Below, in pieces: positions 18,555 through 27,369 of a stretch of DNA of 64,000 nucleotides. Source of the DNA: UBA7359 sp963976795. GTDB taxonomy: Bacteria > Pseudomonadota > Gammaproteobacteria > Eutrophobiales > Eutrophobiaceae. Under the pieces are notes generated by a model. That model was not told the origin of the DNA, did no database searches, and saw nothing but the letters and a program-made list of their open reading frames with translations. How positions within the stretch are numbered: the first letter of the stretch is position 1; each line of letters opens with the position of its first letter. The DNA is taken from positions 62,001 to 126,000 of the forward strand of contig CAXBLT010000001.1 of the NCBI GenBank assembly GCA_963976795.1, read 5' to 3'. Made by a program: the position numbers and the translations under genes.

Positions 18555-19196
18555 ATGAACACTTCTATTTCCAACGTTCCCTCAGAACTAAGTGCTGATA
18601 AGCTGAATTATGAGATCAATGACAAATTGATCATTAATCAAGTGAGCCTCTCTGTAAAGTCTGGCGAAATGTTATTTATTGAAGGAAGCAATGGTAGTGG
18701 TAAAACAACCTTGTTGCGTATTCTTTCAGGACTGATGCAAGCTGACGAAGGTCAGGTAACATGGAACGGTAAGAGTACAGAAGAAGATCGCATTGAATTC
18801 AATCAACAGCTAAGCTACCTCGGTCATAGTACGGGGGTGAAGGCGGAATTAAGTATCTTAGAAAACATTAATTTCTTTTCTGCTATTTCCGGTTTACCTC
18901 AAAAAGAAAATGCTCAGGCAGCAATAAAATGGGTTGGACTAGAGGGTTATGAAAATAGCCCGTGCAGACACTTATCTTATGGGCAACAACGTCGCATTGC
19001 TTTAACTCGATTATTAATGGAACCATCTCAGATCTGGATCCTTGATGAACCCTTTGCCGGGTTGGACAAGAAAATGATTGATGCTTTAGAGTTTCAATTT
19101 AAGGCTCATATTGATAACGGTGGGTTACTAATATTGACCAGTCACCAGCCTATCAAGTTTGATCAAGTTAATACGACACGTCTTCACTTAGGATAG
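18555..19196 (+). CDS. ccmA: Heme exporter ATPase CcmA
   Basis: The ABC ATPase of the CcmABCDE heme-handling complex, 213 residues. Walker A is GSNGSGKT (44-51), the signature is LSYGQQRRIAL, and Walker B is IWILDEPFAGLD. With CcmB and CcmC it powers release of heme-loaded CcmE at the inner membrane. First gene of a compact operon: ccmB starts 5 bases later. The ATG lies at 18555 directly after a weak AT-rich leader with no strong ribosome site. Confidence 0.95.
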   Translation: MNTSISNVPSELSADKLNYEINDKLIINQVSLSVKSGEMLFIEGSNGSGKTTLLRILSGLMQADEGQVTWNGKSTEEDRIEFNQQLSYLGHSTGVKAELSILENINFFSAISGLPQKENAQAAIKWVGLEGYENSPCRHLSYGQQRRIALTRLLMEPSQIWILDEPFAGLDKKMIDALEFQFKAHIDNGGLLILTSHQPIKFDQVNTTRLHLG

Positions 19197-19201
19197 AATA
19201 T

Positions 19202-19882
19202 ATGACCTGCAATAATCCTTTTGTCGCCATGCTGACACGAGATCTTCGCATTGCCTTACGGCAACGCGCAGAAATTATGCTTCCCGTCATTTTTTTTGTC
19301 GTTGTTGTCAGTTTATTTCCTCTAGCGATCACACCTGATCCAACTGTTTTAAAAAACATTGCTCCTGGTGTAATCTGGATCGCGGCTTTGTTGTCAATTT
19401 TATTGTCACTACAAAATTTGTTTCGATCTGATTTTAATGATGGTTCCATGGAGCAAATTTTATTGAGCCCATTTCCGGGCTCATTATTAATACTAGCGCG
19501 TATTATCGCACAGTGGTGTATAACCGGATTACCATTAATTATTATTTCGCCGCTATTAGGGCTGTTGCTACATCTTGATACTCATGTTATTTCAGTCCTG
19601 TTTATTTCTTTATTATTAGGCGTACCATATTTGAATATGGTTGGTGCCATTGGTGTCGCATTAACCATTGGCCTAAGACAAGCAGGAGCATTACTATCGT
19701 TACTAGTCCTACCATTATATGTCCCGGTATTAATCTTTGGCAGTAATGCGGTTATCTCGGCAGCGAACGATTTGCCTTATAATGGTCAATTACTATGGTT
19801 GGCTGCGTTATTAGTATTGGCAACGACATTGAGTCCTTTTGTGATTAGCTCAGCCCTGAGAGTCTCTTGTAGTTATAGATAG
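19202..19882 (+). CDS. ccmB: Heme exporter membrane subunit CcmB
   Basis: A 226-residue protein with six predicted membrane helices. It carries CcmB family features, including FRSDFNDGSMEQILLSPFPG near residue 72 and a LPLYVPVLIFGSNAV segment. It pairs with CcmA as the permease part of the ABC complex for holo-CcmE release. Position between ccmA and ccmC matches the standard order. Length is normal. Confidence 0.95.
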   Translation: MTCNNPFVAMLTRDLRIALRQRAEIMLPVIFFVVVVSLFPLAITPDPTVLKNIAPGVIWIAALLSILLSLQNLFRSDFNDGSMEQILLSPFPGSLLILARIIAQWCITGLPLIIISPLLGLLLHLDTHVISVLFISLLLGVPYLNMVGAIGVALTIGLRQAGALLSLLVLPLYVPVLIFGSNAVISAANDLPYNGQLLWLAALLVLATTLSPFVISSALRVSCSYR

Positions 19883-19920
19883 TTGGTTACATTATTAAAA
19901 TCTGGAGAATTAAATAGCAC

Positions 19921-20676
19921 ATGTTTGTAAGAGATAAAATTTGGTTGTGGTTCCACCGCATGGCATCACCAGCGTATTTTTATAAACTGGCAGGAAAGCT
20001 CTTACCTTGGTCTATTGTTGCAACCATAATTTTAATGTTAGTTGGTTTAGTCGGTGGGTTGGTCTTTGCCCCTGCGGATTATCAACAAGGTGATGGCTTC
20101 AGAATAATCTACGTACACGTACCATCGGCGTGGATGTCTATGTTTGTTTATATGGTCATGGCCGTCAATAGCGCGATATTTTTAATCTGGCATATTAAAT
20201 TATCAGACATCGTCGCTCGTTCTAGTGCAGTACTTGGGGCCTCATTTACATTTCTAGCATTGGTTACAGGTGCTATTTGGGGTAAACCAATGTGGGGGAC
20301 ATGGTGGGTATGGGATGCTCGTTTAACTTCAGAGCTATTACTATTATTTTTATATCTAGGTTATATCGGTCTGCGTTCTGCGATTGATGACCGGCGTGTT
20401 GCCGGAAAAGCAGGCGCCATTCTGGCATTAGTCGGTGCTATCAATATTCCTGTCATTCATTACTCTGTTGTCTGGTGGAATACCTTGCATCAATCGGCAA
20501 GTGTTTCCAAATTTGATAACCCTTCAATCGAGTTGAATATGCTAATTCCTCTATTATGTATGGCATTTGCCTTTCAATTTTTTTACCTCTGCATACTCTT
20601 AATTAATTCACGTTCTGAATTACTGGAGCAGGAAAAACGTAGTCAATGGGTTAAAGAACTGGTGACATCACCATGA
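19921..20676 (+). CDS. ccmC: Heme-handling protein CcmC
   Basis: A 251-residue, six-helix protein. The tryptophan-rich heme motif WGKPMWGTWWVWDARLTSEL is flanked by periplasmic histidines (YVHVPSAWM and VIHYSVVWWNTLHQ). It loads heme onto CcmE. It overlaps the ccmD start by an ATGA junction at 20673-20676. It is separated from ccmB by 38 bases, the loosest junction in the operon. Confidence 0.95.
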   Translation: MFVRDKIWLWFHRMASPAYFYKLAGKLLPWSIVATIILMLVGLVGGLVFAPADYQQGDGFRIIYVHVPSAWMSMFVYMVMAVNSAIFLIWHIKLSDIVARSSAVLGASFTFLALVTGAIWGKPMWGTWWVWDARLTSELLLLFLYLGYIGLRSAIDDRRVAGKAGAILALVGAINIPVIHYSVVWWNTLHQSASVSKFDNPSIELNMLIPLLCMAFAFQFFYLCILLINSRSELLEQEKRSQWVKELVTSP

Positions 20677-20837
20677 TCGAGTTTTTGAAAATGGGTGGCT
20701 ATGCCGCTTATGTCTGGTCATCTTATGGTATTGTTGCGGTCGTTTTGTTCTTGAATACGATTTCTTCATGGCGACGCTATCGCAGTATACTGCGTCGTCT
20801 CAAACGATTGCATAGTGAAAACAACAATGACACCTAA
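20673..20837 (+). CDS. ccmD: Small heme exporter subunit CcmD
   Basis: A 54-residue gene that is easily missed. It starts at the ATGA overlap with ccmC, reads MIEFLKMGGYAAYVWSSYGI, then has one membrane helix and a basic tail (WRRYRSILRRLKRL). This is the standard CcmD layout: a GGYxxYVWSSYG motif, one helix and a cytoplasmic positive tail. CcmD helps release CcmE from CcmC. It overlaps ccmE by 11 bases. Confidence 0.92.
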   Translation: MIEFLKMGGYAAYVWSSYGIVAVVLFLNTISSWRRYRSILRRLKRLHSENNNDT

Positions 20838-21282
20838 ACAAAAACAACGCTTTATTTTGGTCAGCCTATTAGTAGTCGGTCTCGGCGCAGGCATCGGCTT
20901 GGTATTAATGGCGCTGAATGAAAATATTAATTTATTTTTCACTCCCTCGCAGGTAGTGGCTGGAGAAGTGCCACCCAATCAACGATTTCGCATTGGTGGA
21001 ATGGTGACAGAAAATAGCGTGGAAAAACTGGATGGTGAACTAACCGTTCTCTTTAAACTCAATGATTCAGTTGAAGAAGTACAACTTAAATATGCAGGAA
21101 TTTTGCCCGATTTATTTCGAGAAGGACAAGGCATAGTAGCAGAGGGAAAATTAAATGAAGATGGGGTCTTTATGGCTGATCAAGTACTCGCTAAGCACGA
21201 TGAAAACTATATGCCCCCAGAGGTTGTACATGCACTCAAAGCAAGTGGTGGTGATTATTATGACAATGAGAAGACAGAATGA
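20827..21282 (+). CDS. ccmE: Heme chaperone CcmE
   Basis: It carries heme covalently in the periplasm and delivers it to CcmF. One N-terminal membrane anchor is followed by an OB-fold. The covalent heme ligand is H124 in LAKHDENYMP with Y128 nearby. I chose ATG at 20827 (MTPKQKQRFIL, 151 aa), since family members begin with such a short basic stretch. GTG at 20815 would add four residues and cannot be excluded. It ends in an ATGA junction with ccmF. Confidence 0.95.
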   Translation: MTPKQKQRFILVSLLVVGLGAGIGLVLMALNENINLFFTPSQVVAGEVPPNQRFRIGGMVTENSVEKLDGELTVLFKLNDSVEEVQLKYAGILPDLFREGQGIVAEGKLNEDGVFMADQVLAKHDENYMPPEVVHALKASGGDYYDNEKTE

Positions 21283-23261
21283 TTCCTGAATTAGGGCATT
21301 TTGCATTGATCTTGGCGCTAGCTGTTGCATTAGTACAGGCTCTTATTCCCGGCATGGGTTTGTTGCGTCGTCGTGCAGATTGGATGGCTGTTGCAAAACC
21401 TGCAGCTCTATTGCAATTTATATTAGTATTAGCGGCCTATGGCATCCTAACCTACTCCTTCATCATCCATGATTTCTCAGTACTTTATGTAGCAAACACA
21501 TCAAATTCCGAGCTACCTTTAATTTATCGACTATCAGGCGTTTGGGGGGCACATGAGGGATCATTATTGTTGTGGGTATTAATACTCAGTAGCTGGACCG
21601 CAATATTGGCCTTGTTTAGCAAACATTATCCTATCGATATGGGTGCAGGTGTCATCTCGGTATTAGGTTTCATCAGTATCGGTTTTTTGTTATTTAGTTT
21701 ATTTACATCAAATCCTTTTATACGACACTTCCCTGCCCCTATAGATGGAGCGGATTTGAACCCTTTGTTACAAGACCCGGTAATGGCTATACACCCGCCC
21801 ATGCTTTATATGGGTTATGTTGGTTTTGCAGTACCATTCGCCTTCGCAATTGTAGCGTTGGTTCAGGGCAAACTCGATGCGGCTTGGGCACGTTGGGTAC
21901 GTCCATGGGCTTTAACAGCATGGGTCTGTTTAACTGGTGGTATTACTTTAGGAAGCTGGTGGGCTTATTATGAATTAGGTTGGGGCGGCTGGTGGTTTTG
22001 GGACCCTGTTGAAAACGCATCGTTCATGCCGTGGTTGACGGGCACCGCCTTAATTCATTCTCTCGCTGTTACAGAAAAACGTCACGCTTTACGCAACTGG
22101 ACTGTTTTACTAGCCATCATAAGTTTTTCTTTAAGCTTACTAGGTACGTTTTTGGTACGTTCTGGTGTATTAACATCGGTGCATGCCTTTGCTTCTGACC
22201 CAACACGAGGTGTTTTTATCCTGGCTTTCCTCGGCTTGGTTGTTGGAATATCTTTGAGTCTATTTGCATTTCGGGCCTGGCAATTACGAACCTTGACACC
22301 CTTTAGCTTAATCTCACGTGAAATGGCTTTATTAGCCAACAGTGTACTTTTATTAATCACAATGTTAACAGTGTTATTAGGCACTCTTTACCCTCTAATA
22401 CTCGAAGCATTAGGCGGCGGAAAAATATCTGTTGGCCCACCCTACTTTAGCCGGGTTTTTATTCCGCTGATGATTCCGGTCGTTTTCCTGGTGGCCGTCG
22501 GCTCCTTACTACGCTGGCGCGAAGATCACCTTATTAAAGTGATTAAACAATTGCGTACGCCAGCTGTTCTTTCCGTTGTTTTTGCAAGCGTGCTATTGCT
22601 TCTCTTGCCAGGTAAAGTCAGCTTCGTAGCCTGGTTTGCATTACTACTCACCTTCTGGGTAATCAATAGTTGTTTTGTACAGTTACAACAACGATTACGT
22701 CATTCTCAAAGTTTGATGCAAGGTTTAAGGAGAACTCCAAGAGGATGGTACGGTATGATATTGGCTCATGTTGGCTTGGGGTTTACAGTTGCAGGAATAG
22801 CGCTTTCCAGTGTTTATAGTCAGGAACAAGATGTACACATGGTAAAAGGTGATGCCAGGATACTGGGAGAATATCGATTTGAATTAGTAGGCGTTGAAAG
22901 AATCACAGGACCTAATTACCAAGCAGACATGGGCACAATCCGTATAGACAAGAACGGAAAGGAACTCATGACCTTGCACCCAGAAAAACGTATATATAAC
23001 GTTCGCAAAAACATTATGACGGAAGCCGCCATCCATTCTAACTTGATGAGAGACTTATATGTTTCTCTAGGCGAACAACGAAATATTAATACTGGCGCAT
23101 GGTCCGTTCGGCTTTATTACAAGCCATTTATCTTATGGATATGGTTAGGCGGCTTTGTCATGGTCTTAGGCGGGCTACTTGCGGTCACTGATAAGCGTTA
23201 TCGTCTTCAAGTAAAGCAAGAGAAAATAAAACTGGATACTCATCATGTCACAGCCAGTTGA
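21279..23261 (+). CDS. ccmF: Heme lyase CcmF
   Basis: A 660-residue polytopic protein that joins heme to apocytochrome c in the periplasm with CcmH and CcmI. The WWD domain is clear as YELGWGGWWFWDPVENASFM near residue 233. It also has flanking histidines such as WGAHEGSLLLWV and a large periplasmic loop towards the C terminus. Length is typical. It overlaps ccmG by 17 bases. Confidence 0.95.
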   Translation: MIPELGHFALILALAVALVQALIPGMGLLRRRADWMAVAKPAALLQFILVLAAYGILTYSFIIHDFSVLYVANTSNSELPLIYRLSGVWGAHEGSLLLWVLILSSWTAILALFSKHYPIDMGAGVISVLGFISIGFLLFSLFTSNPFIRHFPAPIDGADLNPLLQDPVMAIHPPMLYMGYVGFAVPFAFAIVALVQGKLDAAWARWVRPWALTAWVCLTGGITLGSWWAYYELGWGGWWFWDPVENASFMPWLTGTALIHSLAVTEKRHALRNWTVLLAIISFSLSLLGTFLVRSGVLTSVHAFASDPTRGVFILAFLGLVVGISLSLFAFRAWQLRTLTPFSLISREMALLANSVLLLITMLTVLLGTLYPLILEALGGGKISVGPPYFSRVFIPLMIPVVFLVAVGSLLRWREDHLIKVIKQLRTPAVLSVVFASVLLLLLPGKVSFVAWFALLLTFWVINSCFVQLQQRLRHSQSLMQGLRRTPRGWYGMILAHVGLGFTVAGIALSSVYSQEQDVHMVKGDARILGEYRFELVGVERITGPNYQADMGTIRIDKNGKELMTLHPEKRIYNVRKNIMTEAAIHSNLMRDLYVSLGEQRNINTGAWSVRLYYKPFILWIWLGGFVMVLGGLLAVTDKRYRLQVKQEKIKLDTHHVTAS

Positions 23262-23823
23262 GGATCAACCACAATCACTACAAGAGCAAAGACCTAAACG
23301 CTGGGTTTATATCTTACCATTAGGATTGTTTACAATACTCATGGTGTTTTTCTTTTTTGGTCTTGGGCTAAACCCCCAATTAATACCTTCGCCATTAATC
23401 GGGCAGCCAACACCTGCGTTTTCTCTACCAAAACTAAGTAACCCTGATGAATTAATCCATCATACAGATCTTAAAGGTGACGTTAGTTTGCTAAACATAT
23501 GGGCAACCTGGTGCGTTTCATGCCGACAAGAACATCCTGTTTTGATGAAGATAGCTCAAAGCAAAGAGATCCCTATCTATGGCTTATATTATAAGGACGC
23601 CCCTGCCGAAGGCGTTATTTGGTTACAGAAATATGGGAATCCATATCGAGAAAATGCCGTGGATGAGGATGGCAAAGTGGGCATCGAATGGGGTGCTTAT
23701 GGTACGCCTGAAACCTTCCTCATCGATCAAAAAGGCATAATTCGTTATAAACATGTAGGCCCTATTAGCTGGAACGATTGGGAATCAACGTTATTGCCTT
23801 TAATCAGTTCTCTTAAGGAATAA
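23245..23823 (+). CDS. ccmG: Thiol:disulfide interchange protein CcmG/DsbE
   Basis: A 192-residue membrane-anchored thioredoxin-fold protein with active site W-C90-V-S-C93 (NIWATWCVSCRQEHPVL). It also has the cis-proline region YGTPETFLID. It keeps apocytochrome CxxCH cysteines reduced in the periplasm. The N terminus is unusually proline/glutamine-rich before the anchor helix (about 19-41). It starts within the end of ccmF and stops 2 bases before ccmH. Confidence 0.95.
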   Translation: MSQPVEDQPQSLQEQRPKRWVYILPLGLFTILMVFFFFGLGLNPQLIPSPLIGQPTPAFSLPKLSNPDELIHHTDLKGDVSLLNIWATWCVSCRQEHPVLMKIAQSKEIPIYGLYYKDAPAEGVIWLQKYGNPYRENAVDEDGKVGIEWGAYGTPETFLIDQKGIIRYKHVGPISWNDWESTLLPLISSLKE

Positions 23824-23825
23824 TA

Positions 23826-24293
23826 ATGGCGTATAGATTTACTTGTTTGTTCCTGCTGTTATTCTTTGCCACAGTAAGTTCTGCTGAAATTGCCGGCTTT
23901 CCATTTGAAAATGAAGCTCAAGAACAGCGTTTTCGTGATCTTTCTTCCGAACTGCGTTGTCTAGTTTGCCAAAATCAATCTCTGGCAGATTCCAATGCCG
24001 GTTTGGCACAGGATCTTCGTTCAGAATTATATCAACAGGTATTAGGTGGTAATTCTAATAGTCAGATCATTAGTTTTATGACCGAGCGCTATGGTGATTT
24101 TATATTATACAAGCCAAGATTTGCGACAAAAACATTACTCTTGTGGTTAACACCTGTCTTATTATTCAGTATTAGTGTTTTTTGTTTAATTCGATTCAGT
24201 AAATTCAAGTCTCAAGAACAACAAACACCCGCTACCGATGAAGACTTGCAAAAAATACGAGCATTACTGCAAGCAGAGGAAGAAAAGCAATAA
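23826..24293 (+). CDS. ccmH: Cytochrome c maturation protein CcmH
   Basis: A 155-residue protein with a signal peptide, the redox motif LR-C45-LV-C48-QNQSLADSNA, and one C-terminal membrane helix. It works with CcmG to reduce apocytochrome and with CcmF/CcmI in ligation. This is the short CcmH (CcmL) form, with the TPR part encoded separately as ccmI. It shares one base with the ccmI start codon. Confidence 0.95.
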   Translation: MAYRFTCLFLLLFFATVSSAEIAGFPFENEAQEQRFRDLSSELRCLVCQNQSLADSNAGLAQDLRSELYQQVLGGNSNSQIISFMTERYGDFILYKPRFATKTLLLWLTPVLLFSISVFCLIRFSKFKSQEQQTPATDEDLQKIRALLQAEEEKQ

Positions 24294-25507
24294 TGTTTAT
24301 AATACTAACTCTAGCAACAGCAGTGCTGTCTGTCTTGCTTTTATTGAGGCCTTTGTTTTCAAAAGAAAGACAACAATCCAAAGTAGAACGAGATGCCGTC
24401 AATATTCAATCTGCGGCAACAAGACTCTCCGAATTGAAACTTGAACTGGAGAATGAATTAATAAGTCAGGAAAGGTTCGATAAGTATAAACTTGAATTGG
24501 AAACAGCCGCACTTGATGACTTGCGTAATGCTACTTCAGTTGAAATTAAAGAGCATAAAGACAATAGAATATTAGCTATCATAGTTGCACTATTAGTGCC
24601 GCTACTCTCTATTGCAATATATCAACAACTAGGCGATGAAGCTGCTTTTGATATTGCGCTACAAACAGATGAATCTGCTATAGCAGCCAGAGAAATTGAA
24701 GAAATGCTCGCCGCTGTAAAGCAGGCTGTGCAGGAAAACCCGAATGATGTAGAAGGAAGAATTGCACTGGCCCAGGCTTATACTCAATTAGAAAGATATA
24801 ATGATGCCGTAGCGGTGTATCTTGAACTTAACAAATTACGTCCAGATGAGCCTGATATTCTTGTCAACTATGCTGAAGCATTAGCACGTTCTCATGGAAA
24901 CCAATTGACCGGAAAGCCGACTGAATTATTAAACGCAGCATTACTGATAGAACCCAAACATGGGCGCGCACTTTGGCTAGCTGGATTTGCCGAGCAACAA
25001 GCCGGAAATAAAGAAGGAGCAGTAGCCCATTGGCGTAACTTACTTGCGAGCATTGAAGCAGGTTCTGAAGTGTTTCAACACCTTGAAAGCTTGATCTTTG
25101 AGCTGAATAGCGAAAAACCAACCCCAGAAGTTTCTTCTTCAGGTCAATCAATTGCTGTTAAACAATCTATACAGGTAAAAGTTAGCTTGTCATCTGAAAT
25201 TGATTCAAAAGTAGATCCAAATACTACACTGTTTATCTATGCACGCGCATCTGAGGGGCCAGCTATGCCGCTTGCAGTTCATAAAGGTCTGGCTAAAGAA
25301 CTTCCGATTACAGTAACACTTGATGACAGCATGGCAATAATGCCACAAATGTCTCTTTCCAGTTTTCCAAAAGTAATTATAGGTGCTCGCCTTTCAAGCA
25401 ATGGTCAACCTCAAGGACAATCAGGTGACTACGAAGGTCATTCTGACGTAATTGAGACATCAACTAATTCAGTAGTTGATGTCCTGATCAACTCGGTAAA
25501 GCCTTGA
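24293..25507 (+). CDS. ccmI: Cytochrome c biogenesis factor CcmI
   Basis: 404 residues. Two membrane helices (about 1-20 and 95-115) flank a cytoplasmic coiled loop (LSELKLELENELISQERFD). A periplasmic TPR region follows (about 140-275) and then a C-terminal beta domain containing LPITVTLDDSMAIMP. It acts as an apocytochrome chaperone for the CcmFH ligase. The C-terminal domain is typical of long CcmI proteins. The next gene repeats the TPR and beta domains. Confidence 0.93.
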   Translation: MFIILTLATAVLSVLLLLRPLFSKERQQSKVERDAVNIQSAATRLSELKLELENELISQERFDKYKLELETAALDDLRNATSVEIKEHKDNRILAIIVALLVPLLSIAIYQQLGDEAAFDIALQTDESAIAAREIEEMLAAVKQAVQENPNDVEGRIALAQAYTQLERYNDAVAVYLELNKLRPDEPDILVNYAEALARSHGNQLTGKPTELLNAALLIEPKHGRALWLAGFAEQQAGNKEGAVAHWRNLLASIEAGSEVFQHLESLIFELNSEKPTPEVSSSGQSIAVKQSIQVKVSLSSEIDSKVDPNTTLFIYARASEGPAMPLAVHKGLAKELPITVTLDDSMAIMPQMSLSSFPKVIIGARLSSNGQPQGQSGDYEGHSDVIETSTNSVVDVLINSVKP

Positions 25508-25523
25508 ACAGAAAACTTTGTTT

Positions 25524-25659
25524 ACCGCAATGCGGTCAAACTTATCGAAGATGTATTCATCTTCAGTTCTCATTATCAGCATTTTATGCTGTAGAATCCT
25601 GAATTTACTTGGTGCTATTTTATAGCAGCGGTACAATGCTATCAGGTCATGACAGCATT
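25524..25659. repeat. Five back-to-back hairpins between ccmI and its paralogue
   Basis: Perfect inverted repeats follow each other: ACCGC/GCGGT (25524-25536), GAAGAT/ATCTTC (25547-25564), CAGCAT/ATGCTG (25577-25591), TGCTAT/ATAGCA (25613-25627) and AATGCT/AGCATT (25635-25659, with GTCATGAC in its loop). Three share TTT or AAT loops. They could end the ccm transcript, stabilise its 3-prime end, or form a repeat-type element. Confidence 0.5.
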
Positions 25660-25749
25660 TAGGCTATACTTTGCTGCAAATTATTGAAAGTGGCTATCTA
25701 TCATATAAAATAGCATTAGCATGCAATCCTTTTAAACAAGGACAACATC

Positions 25750-26742
25750 ATCAAACTATCATTAAGAAACGACACTAAGCCCAAATCGAAAGCTCCAAGA
25801 GTAACCATCACTCTATTCCTCTTTCTATTGCCTGTCTTTGCCATCAGTTTTTATCAATATTTAGAAAAAGAAGCTCATTTAGAGCGCACCGCACTTATTG
25901 AAGCATTTAATAGCGCAAAAACGGAAGAAGAAAAATCCATTGTCACCGAAGAAATGCTGGCCCATTCAGAAAGGTTACAGGAGAGCAATCCCGATGATGC
26001 AGATGGCTGGTTAATGTTAACTAATTCATACGTCGCTATTGAGCGATACCCTGATGCATTAAGAGCAGTCGAAAACCTGTACCGCCTCAAAAGCGATGAG
26101 CCTTCAGTTATAGTACGTTATGCTGACATCTTATCGATGATAAATAATGGCCGGTTTAAAGGCAAACCAACTGAGTTGATTGATGAAGCGCTGCGTCTTG
26201 ATCCAAAAAATAAAAATGGTCTTTGGTTAGCCGGCCTTGCAGCAATACAACGCGCTGACATTAAAAAGGCACTACAACACTGGCAGCAACTTCATGATCA
26301 GTTTAACGACGGGTCTGAATCACAACTGAAAATAAAACACTATATAGAGCTGGCGCGTCAACAACTCATTGAGCCCGATAAAGAAACACTTAGTGATATA
26401 GCGCTAAAAATAAATATTGTTTTGTCAGAAAACCTATTGACTGAAGTCAATGATAATGACGATGTTTATATCTATGCTCAGGCCATCGATGGTTCACTCA
26501 TGCCATTAGCCATCTCTCGTGTGAAAGCAAGTGAGCTCCCCACTCAAGTTACACTTGATGATTCGATGGCACTCGTACCTTCGAATAAACTATCTGACCA
26601 TAAACAGATACAGCTCATTGCCCGAGTATCGAAAAATGCTGCCACTCAATCTAGCCCGGGAGATCTAATCGGTGTTCTCAACTCCGTACCAACTAATATA
26701 TACCTGCCCGTTAAGCTTATAATCGATGATATAATCCAATAA
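25750..26742 (+). CDS. Second CcmI-like TPR protein; start codon unclear
   Basis: It matches ccmI over the TPR region (NPDDADGWLMLTNSYVAIER) and the C-terminal domain (LPTQVTLDDSMALVP), so it is a paralogue lacking the first helix and coiled loop. The only ordinary start, TTG at 25828, would cut through the membrane helix. The frame is open back to a TAG at 25717. AAGGA at 25738-25742 lies 7 bases before ATC at 25750, giving IKLSLRNDTKPKSK before the helix. I place the start there tentatively; an ATC start or a sequence error is needed. Confidence 0.65.
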   Translation: MKLSLRNDTKPKSKAPRVTITLFLFLLPVFAISFYQYLEKEAHLERTALIEAFNSAKTEEEKSIVTEEMLAHSERLQESNPDDADGWLMLTNSYVAIERYPDALRAVENLYRLKSDEPSVIVRYADILSMINNGRFKGKPTELIDEALRLDPKNKNGLWLAGLAAIQRADIKKALQHWQQLHDQFNDGSESQLKIKHYIELARQQLIEPDKETLSDIALKINIVLSENLLTEVNDNDDVYIYAQAIDGSLMPLAISRVKASELPTQVTLDDSMALVPSNKLSDHKQIQLIARVSKNAATQSSPGDLIGVLNSVPTNIYLPVKLIIDDIIQ

Positions 26743-26806
26743 GGTGCAATGACTGTTATATTTTATCTATCGGTAAAGCCCCTATTCTTATTAAAAGGCC
26801 CACTAA

Positions 26807-27019
26807 ATGAAAGATGTTGAATTGATAAAAGAACCTGTTGAACTCTATAAAATCCTGAAATTCGAAGGGATGGTGACTAGTGGTGGAGAAGCGAAGGCAA
26901 TTATTGCTGATGGACAAGTATTTGTTAATGGCATAATAGAAACACAAAAACGTAAAAAAATCGTTTCAGGTGACGTTATCAAATATGGTGTCGAGGAGAT
27001 CCGACTACAGCTAAAATAA
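26807..27019 (+). CDS. S4-domain RNA-binding protein (YbcJ family)
   Basis: 70 residues making up one S4 domain. LYKILKFEGMVTSGGEAKAI supplies the helical half, and GQVFVNGIIETQKRKKI the loop that contacts RNA. It matches the YbcJ family of small RNA-binding proteins, possibly ribosome-associated. AAAGG lies 8 bases before the ATG. It is the first of four small plus-strand genes without a common theme. Confidence 0.88.
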   Translation: MKDVELIKEPVELYKILKFEGMVTSGGEAKAIIADGQVFVNGIIETQKRKKIVSGDVIKYGVEEIRLQLK

Positions 27020-27114
27020 CTGTTATTTTATGATTAAAGCTCATTAGTAACGAATTATTTTACTCGTTCGATATAATATAGATTAATTACCCTGGACAAC
27101 TTCCAAATTAGAGC

Positions 27115-27324
27115 ATGACAACAAAAGACAGTAATGGCACCGAACTCAATAATGGTGATTCTGTACAGGTCATAAAAGACCTTAAGGTTAAAGGCACATC
27201 AAACACATTGAAACGAGGCACGCTATACAAGAACATAAGGCTCACTAGTAAAGAGGAGGAAATTGAGTGCGGCAAGGGAAAATCAGTTATCGTACTTAAA
27301 ACCTGTTATTTGAAAAAAGTATAG
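27115..27324 (+). CDS. PhnA-domain protein (YjdM-like)
   Basis: A 69-residue protein matching the C-terminal PhnA domain. Recognisable stretches are DSNGTELNNGDSVQVIKDLK, VKGTSNTLKRGT, and a final EIECGKGKSVIVLKTCYLKK. Full YjdM proteins have an N-terminal zinc ribbon that is absent here. Despite the old name, YjdM is not shown to act in alkylphosphonate use. The function is unknown; a small SH3-like barrel is expected. Confidence 0.82.
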   Translation: MTTKDSNGTELNNGDSVQVIKDLKVKGTSNTLKRGTLYKNIRLTSKEEEIECGKGKSVIVLKTCYLKKV

Positions 27325-27369
27325 ATATCATTTTTACATGTTCCTCCAAAATAAATTAACGAATTACTA

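Noticed and set aside
22082..22384. 100-codon antisense frame inside ccmF
   Set aside because: Lys/Arg/Thr-rich shadow of a well-supported conserved gene.
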